This document shows positions 1 to 5,328 of a stretch of DNA of 5,784 nt, in pieces. The notes beneath the pieces are model-generated. The model was not told the DNA's origin, ran no database searches, and was given only the letters and a program-made list of their open reading frames with translations. The stretch spans positions 1 to 5,784 of the forward strand of contig JAZSJJ010000014.1 of assembly GCA_045534225.1 (NCBI GenBank), written 5' to 3'. This DNA comes from UMGS1649 sp045534225 (GTDB lineage: Bacteria > Bacillota > Clostridia > TANB77 > CAG-465). How positions within the stretch are numbered: the stretch's first letter is position 1; each line of letters starts with the position of its first letter. A program made the position numbers and the translations under genes.

Positions 1-690
1 TTAGCAGAAGGTGTTGGAACAAACTTTGTAGCAGAAGGATATAAATCTGTGTACAACGAAGCAAACAACACATATACAGTAGTTGCATACGATGCAAATA
101 ATGTAACTGAAGAAGCAGAACTTAAACACTTTATGACTGAAGGTGGAACAGTTAAATTAGGCAGTGATATAGAATTAGCTGAAAAATCTATAGGTCTTTC
201 AAAAGATGTAGTATTAGATTTAAATGGACACAAAATTTCAATTAGTGAAAATTATTCAAGTAATAATGTAATATGGACTAGTGCAAAACTTACTGTAAAA
301 GGCAATGGAACTGTAGACACAAGAAAAAATGAAGAAGAATATTTTGTAGCGTTATATGCATATAACGGCGGAGATATAACAATAGAAAATGGAACATTTA
401 TAGGAATTCCAGATGCAGAAGTACCTTCGGATATCATTTATGCACGTGGAAATGGCTCAAAAGTAACAATAAATGGCGGTACTTTTATAGGAGATGAAAC
501 ATTTACATTAAATCTATATGATTCAGATCGCGATGTTGCAAGTATAATTGTAAAAGGTGGAACATTTACAGGATTCAATCCAGCAGATAACAAAGCTGAA
601 GGCGAAGGAACAAACTTCGTAGCAGAAGGATATGAAGCAACATATAACGAAGCTAATAATACATATACAGTTTCTAAAATTGCAGAATAA
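1..690 (+). CDS. Repeat-containing beta-helix-like surface protein, 3' part only
   Basis: The reading frame is open from the first base to the TAA ending at 690 and gives 229 residues, so the true start lies upstream. What is seen: three strand-turn units of the type [IV]-T/I-[IV]-x-x-G-G/N-T-F-x-G begin at 376, 463 and 544 (29- and 27-residue spacing), each ending in GTFIG or GTFTG. This regular Gly/Asn-rich pattern with alternating hydrophobics (VVLDLNGHKISI, LTVKGNGTV) is typical of right-handed parallel beta-helices, as in pectate-lyase-like and adhesin domains. A 26-residue linker motif (EGxGTNFVAEGY...NEANNTYTV) occurs at both ends of the visible part, so the window holds about one 197-residue repeat unit. 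There is no Cys, no LPXTG motif and no C-terminal membrane segment; attachment, if any, must be encoded upstream. Function is not identifiable; a cell-surface or secreted binding role is inferred. The GTG at 49 is internal to the open frame and is not the start. Confidence 0.8.
   Translation, partial: LAEGVGTNFVAEGYKSVYNEANNTYTVVAYDANNVTEEAELKHFMTEGGTVKLGSDIELAEKSIGLSKDVVLDLNGHKISISENYSSNNVIWTSAKLTVKGNGTVDTRKNEEEYFVALYAYNGGDITIENGTFIGIPDAEVPSDIIYARGNGSKVTINGGTFIGDETFTLNLYDSDRDVASIIVKGGTFTGFNPADNKAEGEGTNFVAEGYEATYNEANNTYTVSKIAE
4..81 (+). repeat. Long-period coding repeat, copy 1
   Basis: This 78-base in-frame segment encodes AEGVGTNFVAEGY followed by a Tyr/Asn-rich tail ending NNTYTV. It pairs with the copy at 595-672. 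By hand alignment 62 of 78 bases and 22 of 26 residues are identical, and many of the base differences are third-position changes. It marks the end of the preceding repeat unit of the beta-helix-like protein, most of which lies upstream of the window. Confidence 0.85.
595..672 (+). repeat. Long-period coding repeat, copy 2
   Basis: This is the second copy of the 78-base linker motif (AEGEGTNFVAEGY, then a tail ending NNTYTV), exactly 591 bases (197 codons) downstream of the first. It is followed by only VSKIAE-type residues and the stop, so the repeat array ends here. The four differing residues are V/E, K/E, S/A and V/T. The many silent changes against a conserved protein sequence suggest selection on the protein rather than a very recent duplication. 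Confidence 0.85.
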
Positions 691-698
691 TAGAATTT

Positions 699-730
699 AA
701 ACACACTAGACTTTCTAGTGTGTTTCTTTT
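699..730 (+). terminator. Intrinsic terminator of the surface-protein gene
   Basis: A perfect 12-bp stem (699-710 with 714-725, arm AAACACACTAGA) closes a 3-base loop (CTT) and is followed by CTTTT at 726-730. It begins 8 bases after the stop codon at 690. The A-rich 5' arm mirrors the T-rich 3' side, so weak action on the opposite strand is also possible. Confidence 0.85.
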
Positions 731-783
731 AGTTATTAATAGTTAAATACCAATAATTACTACTAGTATATATAAATAAAATG

Positions 784-792
784 TGATATAAT
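784..792 (+). promoter_or_regulatory. Probable uvrA promoter, extended -10
   Basis: TGATATAAT is a perfect extended -10 element: TGn followed by consensus TATAAT at 787-792. The -35 position at a 17-bp spacing (764-769, TAGTAT) is a poor match, so the TG extension probably compensates. Transcription would begin near 799, leaving a leader of about 66 bases before the uvrA ATG at 866. The -10 box lies inside the left arm of the inverted repeat at 786-818. Confidence 0.6.
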
Positions 793-818
793 GTATGGTG
801 GTTTAACATACATTATAT
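786..818. promoter_or_regulatory. 12-bp inverted repeat covering the uvrA -10 box
   Basis: The arms ATATAATGTATG (786-797) and CATACATTATAT (807-818) are perfect reverse complements around a 9-base centre (GTGGTTTAA). The arm centres are about 20 bp apart, roughly two helical turns, and the left arm contains the whole -10 hexamer. That layout would suit a dimeric DNA-binding regulator. A run of six T bases (818-823) at the right arm makes a weak, AT-rich terminator for read-through from upstream an alternative. A transcript starting near 799 would lack the left arm, so the hairpin would not form in uvrA mRNA itself. It does not match the Firmicute LexA box (GAAC-N4-GTTC). Role unproven. Confidence 0.45.
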
Positions 819-865
819 TTTTTACATATTTAAGAAGAATATATATGTATATATAAGGAGGAACT

Positions 866-3691
866 ATGCAAGAAAAACTTACTATTAAAGGTGCAAGAGA
901 AAATAATCTAAAGAATGTAGATTTAGAAGTACCAAGAAATACTCTTACTGTATTTACTGGACTTTCTGGTAGTGGTAAAACATCATTAGCTTTTGATACT
1001 ATATATGCAGAAGGACAAAGAAGATATGTAGAAAGTCTTTCTTCTTATGCAAGACAATTCTTAGGTCTTATGGAAAAACCAGATGTAGATAGTATAGAAG
1101 GATTATCTCCAGCTATATCTATAGACCAAAAGACTACTTCTAAAAACCCTCGTTCTACAGTTGGTACTGTAACAGAGATTTATGATTACCTTCGTCTTCT
1201 TTATGCAAGTATAGGTGTTCCACATTGTCCTAAATGTGGAAAGAAAATATCTATGCAAACAGTAGATCAAATAGTAGATAGCATAATGGAATTACCAAAA
1301 GGTACTAAGATTCTTGTAATGGCTCCAGTAATACGTGGTAAAAAAGGTGAACATGCAAAAGTTATAGAAAATGCTATTAAAGAAGGTTATGTAAGAGCAA
1401 GAATTGATGGCAAGCTATATGATCTTGCGGAAGAACTTCCAGAAATAGAAAGAACAAAGTCACATAACATAGAGATTGTTGTAGATAGACTTGTAGTAAA
1501 CGAAGACATGGAAAAACGTCTAGCAGACTCTGTAGAACTTTGTATGAAACAAGCAGACAATCTAGTATTAGTTAAGATAGTAGACGGAGAAGAATTGTTA
1601 TTCTCAGGAAATTATTCTTGTCCAGATTGTAATATATCTATGGAAGAAATAACACCAAGAATGTTTTCGTTTAATACACCATATGGAGCTTGTCCAAGCT
1701 GTACTGGTGTTGGGGAACTTTTAATGGTAGATCCAGAAAGAATAGTTTCAGATGAGAATAAGAAGTTAAGTGATCCTACGTTATTCTATGCTTGGGGTGG
1801 CAATGGAGTAGACTCAGTAACTCTTATGTATATGAGAGGCCTTTGTGAACACTATGGTATAGACATAGAAGCTAAGTTTAGTAAAATACCAGCTAAATTT
1901 AAGGATGTACTTCTTTATGGTTCTAAAGGAGAAGTTATATCTTTCAAACATGAATCGGCAAGATTTAGCCGTTCTTTTGAAGGAGAATTTGAAGGTGTAG
2001 TAAACATTATTCAAAGAAGATACCACGAAACAACTTCTATGGGAATGAAAACATACTATGAAGGCTTTATGAACACTATTCCTTGTGAGGCTTGCCATGG
2101 AACAAGACTTAAAGATACAGTGTTAGCTGTAAAAGTTGGCAAGTTAAATATACACGAATTATGCTCATTACCAATAAAAGAAATAAAAGAATATATAAAC
2201 AACTTAAAGTTAAGTGAAAAGAATAAAATGATATCTGAACAAATATTAAAAGAACTAAATAATAGATTAGGCTTTTTAATAGATGTAGGATTAGATTATT
2301 TAACACTTGCTAGAAGTGCAGGTACACTTTCTGGTGGTGAATCTCAAAGAATTAGACTTGCTACTCAAATAGGTTCGGGCCTAACTGGTGTGTTATACAT
2401 ACTAGACGAACCAAGTATTGGTCTTCATCAAAGAGATAATGCAAAACTACTAGAGTCTTTAAAGAAAATGAGAGATTTAGGCAATACATTAATTGTTGTA
2501 GAACATGATGAAGATACAATGAAAGCAGCAGACTATATAGTAGATATTGGACCTGGAGCTGGTGTGCACGGTGGCAATATTGTATTTGCTGGAACACCAG
2601 AAGATATTAAGAAATGTGAGGATAGTATAACTGGTAAATATTTAAGTGGAGAGCTTAAAATAGAAGTACCTAAAGAAAGAAGAAAAGGTAATGGAAAGAA
2701 GTTAGAAATAGTTAAGGCTGAAGAGAACAACTTAAAGAAAGTTAATGTAGACATTCCTTTAGGAGTATTAAACTGTGTAACTGGTGTTTCTGGTTCAGGA
2801 AAGAGTTCTTTAGTAAATGAAATACTATATAAATATGTAGCGCACGAGGTAAATAGAGCTAAGACAAAACCTGGCAAGGTAGGAAAGATAACGGGACTTG
2901 AAAATATAGATAGCATAATAAATATAGACCAATCTCCAATAGGAAGAACACCACGTTCTAATCCTGCAACATATACTGGTATGTTTGATCATATACGTGA
3001 TCTTTTTGCTACTACTAATGAAGCAAAACTTAGAGGATACCAAAAAGGAAGATTTAGCTTTAATGTACCAGGTGGCAGATGTGAAGCTTGTTCTGGAGAT
3101 GGAATAATTAAAATAGAAATGCATTTCTTGCCAGATGTGTATGTACCTTGTGAAGTGTGTCATGGAAAGAGATATAGTCGTGAAACATTAGAAGTAAAAT
3201 ACAAAGGCAAAAATATAAGTGATGTATTAGATATGACTGTAGAAGAAGCATTAGACTTCTTGAAGAATGTTACACCAATTAGAAATAAACTAGAAAGATT
3301 AAATGATGTAGGACTTGGATATATTAAACTTGGTCAACCATCAACAACATTATCTGGTGGTGAAGCACAAAGAATTAAACTTGCAACAGAACTTGCTAAA
3401 CGTTCTACAGGAAAAACATTATACATTCTAGATGAACCAAGTACAGGACTTCATACAGCAGACGTAGATAAATTAATAGGAATAATAAATAGACTTGTAG
3501 ATGCTGGAAACACAGCTGTAGTAATAGAGCATAATTTAGATATAATTAAATGTGCAGACCACATTATAGATTTAGGACCAGAAGGTGGTAATCTAGGTGG
3601 TAATATTGTAGTAACTGGTACACCAGAAGAAGTAGCTAAATGCGAATCTAGTTACACTGGTAAATTCTTAAAGCCAATGCTAAAAAAATAA
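866..3691 (+). CDS. uvrA: UvrABC excinuclease subunit A
   Basis: UvrA is the damage-recognition ATPase of bacterial nucleotide excision repair; a UvrA dimer loads UvrB at bulky lesions, after which UvrC cuts. The 941-residue protein is full length (E. coli 940) and has both ABC halves. First half: Walker A GLSGSGKTS (32-40), signature LSGGESQR (488-495), Walker B ending LDEPSIGLH (513-521). Second half: Walker A GVSGSGKSS (640-648), signature LSGGEAQR (829-836), Walker B ending LDEPSTGLH (855-863). Cys pairs lie at 121/124, 252/255, 276/279, 407/410, 739/742 and 762/765, enough for the three zinc modules known in Firmicute UvrA. The UvrB-binding region (about 130-250) is present, which argues for canonical UvrA rather than the shorter UvrA2 class. 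The ATG at 866 follows AAGGAGGA (855-862) closely. No frameshift or missing key residue is visible. uvrB, often a neighbour in Firmicutes, is not in this window, and no LexA box is seen upstream. Confidence 0.98.
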   Translation: MQEKLTIKGARENNLKNVDLEVPRNTLTVFTGLSGSGKTSLAFDTIYAEGQRRYVESLSSYARQFLGLMEKPDVDSIEGLSPAISIDQKTTSKNPRSTVGTVTEIYDYLRLLYASIGVPHCPKCGKKISMQTVDQIVDSIMELPKGTKILVMAPVIRGKKGEHAKVIENAIKEGYVRARIDGKLYDLAEELPEIERTKSHNIEIVVDRLVVNEDMEKRLADSVELCMKQADNLVLVKIVDGEELLFSGNYSCPDCNISMEEITPRMFSFNTPYGACPSCTGVGELLMVDPERIVSDENKKLSDPTLFYAWGGNGVDSVTLMYMRGLCEHYGIDIEAKFSKIPAKFKDVLLYGSKGEVISFKHESARFSRSFEGEFEGVVNIIQRRYHETTSMGMKTYYEGFMNTIPCEACHGTRLKDTVLAVKVGKLNIHELCSLPIKEIKEYINNLKLSEKNKMISEQILKELNNRLGFLIDVGLDYLTLARSAGTLSGGESQRIRLATQIGSGLTGVLYILDEPSIGLHQRDNAKLLESLKKMRDLGNTLIVVEHDEDTMKAADYIVDIGPGAGVHGGNIVFAGTPEDIKKCEDSITGKYLSGELKIEVPKERRKGNGKKLEIVKAEENNLKKVNVDIPLGVLNCVTGVSGSGKSSLVNEILYKYVAHEVNRAKTKPGKVGKITGLENIDSIINIDQSPIGRTPRSNPATYTGMFDHIRDLFATTNEAKLRGYQKGRFSFNVPGGRCEACSGDGIIKIEMHFLPDVYVPCEVCHGKRYSRETLEVKYKGKNISDVLDMTVEEALDFLKNVTPIRNKLERLNDVGLGYIKLGQPSTTLSGGEAQRIKLATELAKRSTGKTLYILDEPSTGLHTADVDKLIGIINRLVDAGNTAVVIEHNLDIIKCADHIIDLGPEGGNLGGNIVVTGTPEEVAKCESSYTGKFLKPMLKK

Positions 3692-3707
3692 TACAATATA
3701 ATATTAC

Positions 3708-3752
3708 AAAAACATTACAATGACTAACAATCGTTGTAATGTTTTTCTTTTT
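3708..3752 (+). terminator. Intrinsic terminator of uvrA
   Basis: A 13-bp perfect stem (3708-3720 with 3734-3746, arm AAAAACATTACAA) can extend by three further pairs (U-G, G-C, A-U), leaving a 7-base loop at 3724-3730. It is followed by CTTTTT at 3747-3752 and begins 16 bases after the uvrA stop. The A-run on the 5' side makes it plausibly bidirectional. The 3' arm contains the TTGTAA proposed as the -35 box of the next gene. Confidence 0.88.
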
Positions 3753-3762
3753 GTGATTAAAT
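3734..3762 (+). promoter_or_regulatory. Candidate promoter of the pilin-like gene
   Basis: TTGTAA (3734-3739) is followed after exactly 17 bases by TTAAAT (3757-3762), which is preceded by TGn at 3754-3756 as in an extended -10. The same -35 sequence, spacing and TG extension recur at 5270-5298, which supports the call. The -35 box lies in the 3' arm of the uvrA terminator. The predicted start near 3769 leaves a leader of about 25 bases, upstream of the ribosome binding site. The -10 is only a 4/6 match. Confidence 0.45.
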
Positions 3763-3781
3763 AAAATAAGTAATTGTATAC

Positions 3782-3788
3782 AAAGGAG
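3782..3788 (+). promoter_or_regulatory. Ribosome binding site that fixes the pilin-like start
   Basis: AAAGGAG ends six bases before ATG at 3795, which is normal Firmicute spacing. An in-frame TTG at 3774 would extend the protein by seven residues, but it lies upstream of this site and has no Shine-Dalgarno of its own. The ATG also places the pilin-like KKG-ISLIV junction at residues 5-12, as expected for a short class III-like leader. Confidence 0.85.
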
Positions 3789-3794
3789 AAGTAT

Positions 3795-5225
3795 ATGGTA
3801 AAAAACAAAAAAGGTATATCATTAATAGTATTAGTAATAACAATAATAGTTATGATAATTTTAGCAGCCGCGGTTGTTGTTACATTAAACAACAGCGGAA
3901 TAATAGGTAGAGCAAGCGAGGCGGTAGATGATACGGAATTAAATGATGTTAGACATTTAGCAACTTTAGCGTGGTCTGAAGCATATTTGGAAGGTCTAGA
4001 TTTAGAGGATGCTGTATTTGAAGCGCTAGAAAATAATAATGTTAATACGGATAAATACGATATAATCGTTACAGATAAAGGGGTAACTGTAAACAAGAAA
4101 GATGAGAACGCCGAGAAAGGAACTGTTCCACCAGCAGATTGGCAAGATAGTGTAAGAATTGTAACTGAAGAGGGTGTTCCTATTCCAAAAGGTTTTGCAC
4201 GCTCTCCATACGCAACTGAAGATCAAGTGGCAGAAGGAATGGTTATATATGCTTTAACAGAAGATGAAATAAAAGCTGGTAAGAAGACAATTACTACTGA
4301 TGCTAGCCATCAATATTCTTTAGAGAATAGAAATCAATTTGTATGGGTACCAGTAGATAGAGATGCTTTTGCAACAGAATTTGTGAGAAAGAATTTTGCT
4401 GGTACTAATGTAAATATTTCTAATGAATTAGGCAAGGGATATTGGGAAATAGTGCTAGACGAAAATAATATGCCTGCGGCCCAAAACATGCAAAATAGCG
4501 CGTATATATCAGATATGGTGTATGAAGAAATAACTGCGATGTATGAAAGTGTTAAAAAATATGGAGGTTTCTATATAGGCCGTTACGAGGCAGGAACAGA
4601 CACATATGATGAAGTCACATTTTTGTCTAATGGAAGTGCAAAAGTTGCAATGGGTAAATATCCTATAACTAATATAGATTGGGGTAATGGCACTATGGCA
4701 GATGATAATGGTGGTGCTGTAGCAAAATCTAGAGAGTTATATCCAAAGAGTAATTCGTTATATGGAGCAGTTTCTACTTTAACATATGGTGTGCAATGGG
4801 ATGCTACAATATCTAGTTGGGTAAAATTAGAACCAACATTTGATTTCTTTGATCCAAGTAAAGGTATATGGTGGGATACTATTATAACAGCGTCAGATTT
4901 TAATACTAACGCAAAGCAATCAAGAATAGACACAGATGAATGGGCACTAAGAGTTTGGACAGCTGCTGAACCAAGAGTAGCAGATGATGATCCACAATTA
5001 TTTAGTACTGGTGCATGTAAAAATTCTATTAATTATAACGTTTATGATATGGGAGGTAATTTGTTTGAATGGACAATGGAAGGAACTTCAACATATCAAC
5101 GTTCTGTAAGAGGTAGTTATTGGTGGCATTACGTAATGTATGGTGGGGTAAATGATAGAGACGGTGAATCAATGGGACCAGACCCAGTATATTTAGGATT
5201 TAGACCATCGTTATATATTAAGTAA
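3795..5225 (+). CDS. Pilin-like N-terminus fused to FGE-sulfatase/C-type-lectin-like domain
   Basis: The 476-residue protein begins MVKNKKG-ISLIVLVITIIV. A basic leader ends in Gly7, followed by a hydrophobic helix to about residue 30, as in type IV prepilin-like proteins cut by a PilD/TadV/ComC-type peptidase. Unusually, the conserved Glu5 of the mature pilin is Val12 here, so pilus assembly is uncertain. After a helical/charged linker comes a C-terminal FGE-sulfatase (SUMF1) type fold: FVWVPV (182-187), FYIGRYEAG (259-267), NVYDMGGNLFEW (415-426), RGSYWW (439-444) and GFRPSLYIK (468-476). The sequence has one Cys only (in GACKNS), so the Cys-pair chemistry of true formylglycine-generating enzyme is not possible; a binding role is more likely. 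The fold is that of the C-type lectins used as DGR target proteins. By eye there are about ten GCG/GCC Ala codons here against about two in the twice-as-long uvrA. I infer a membrane-anchored, outward-facing ligand-binding protein. Confidence 0.75.
   Translation: MVKNKKGISLIVLVITIIVMIILAAAVVVTLNNSGIIGRASEAVDDTELNDVRHLATLAWSEAYLEGLDLEDAVFEALENNNVNTDKYDIIVTDKGVTVNKKDENAEKGTVPPADWQDSVRIVTEEGVPIPKGFARSPYATEDQVAEGMVIYALTEDEIKAGKKTITTDASHQYSLENRNQFVWVPVDRDAFATEFVRKNFAGTNVNISNELGKGYWEIVLDENNMPAAQNMQNSAYISDMVYEEITAMYESVKKYGGFYIGRYEAGTDTYDEVTFLSNGSAKVAMGKYPITNIDWGNGTMADDNGGAVAKSRELYPKSNSLYGAVSTLTYGVQWDATISSWVKLEPTFDFFDPSKGIWWDTIITASDFNTNAKQSRIDTDEWALRVWTAAEPRVADDDPQLFSTGACKNSINYNVYDMGGNLFEWTMEGTSTYQRSVRGSYWWHYVMYGGVNDRDGESMGPDPVYLGFRPSLYIK
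5109..5204 (+). other. Possible variable region (VR-like) of the lectin-fold domain
   Basis: Residues 439-470 run from RGSYWW to GFR, the segment in which DGR target proteins of the C-type-lectin fold carry their diversified positions. Several candidate surface positions have codons ending in T or C that could arise from AAT/AAC by adenine changes: Tyr442 TAT, His445 CAT, Tyr446 TAC, Tyr449 TAT, Asp454 GAT, Asp456 GAC, Gly457 GGT, Asp463 GAC, Tyr466 TAT. Trp444 TGG, Val447 GTA and Met448 ATG do not fit that origin. The segment is about 96 bases, within the usual VR size. No template repeat or reverse transcriptase is visible in the window, so this is a resemblance, not a demonstrated VR. Confidence 0.3.
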
Positions 5226-5240
5226 TATATAGATATAATA

Positions 5241-5270
5241 GAAAGAAGATAGCAATATCTTCTTTTTTCT
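5241..5270 (+). terminator. Intrinsic terminator of the pilin-like gene
   Basis: A 10-bp stem (5242-5251 with 5256-5265, arm AAAGAAGATA) closes a GCAA tetraloop (5252-5255), a stable GNRA type. The T-rich tail runs TTTTTTCT from 5263, partly in the stem, and reaches 5270. It starts 16 bases after the TAA at 5223-5225. The tail's last base overlaps the proposed -35 box of the next gene. Confidence 0.85.
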
Positions 5271-5298
5271 TGTAAAAAAATACGAAATATGATAAAAT
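5270..5298 (+). promoter_or_regulatory. Promoter of the downstream unknown gene
   Basis: TTGTAA (5270-5275), a 17-bp spacer and TAAAAT (5293-5298, 5/6 match to TATAAT) preceded by TGA (5290-5292) form an extended -10 promoter. A start near 5305 gives a leader of about 24 bases before the ATG at 5329. The architecture copies that proposed at 3734-3762. Confidence 0.65.
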
Positions 5299-5328
5299 AT
5301 ATTATGTAAATAGTTTTGGAGGTATTTT

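Noticed and set aside
49..690. GTG at 49 as the start of the first gene
   Set aside because: The frame is open back to base 1, the repeat motif begins before it at 4, and there is no ribosome binding site ahead of it.
252..704. Minus-strand open frames across the first gene
   Set aside because: They are shadows of the + strand gene, with no ribosome binding site or family resemblance, and they cross its repeat and terminator.
845..856. Tiny leader ORF (ATG TAT ATA TAA) before uvrA
   Set aside because: Only three codons with no Shine-Dalgarno; its stop runs into the uvrA ribosome binding site, and it arises readily in AT-rich sequence.
731..865. LexA/SOS box upstream of uvrA
   Set aside because: No GAAC-N4-GTTC or close variant is present; the only strong symmetry is the unrelated ATAATGTATG inverted repeat.
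1814..3163. Several minus-strand open frames inside uvrA
   Set aside because: uvrA is intact and fully conserved over this span, and the antisense products are low-complexity translations with no recognisable domain.
3774..3794. TTG at 3774 as the start of the pilin-like gene
   Set aside because: The AAAGGAG site lies between this TTG and the ATG at 3795 and is correctly spaced for the ATG only.
3704..4933. Minus-strand open frames across the pilin-like gene
   Set aside because: They are antisense shadows; the first runs through the uvrA terminator, and none has a promoter and ribosome binding site.
3795..5225. A catalytic formylglycine-generating enzyme (sulfatase activator)
   Set aside because: The protein has a single Cys, so the catalytic Cys pair is missing; the N-terminus is pilin-like; and no sulfatase gene is present.
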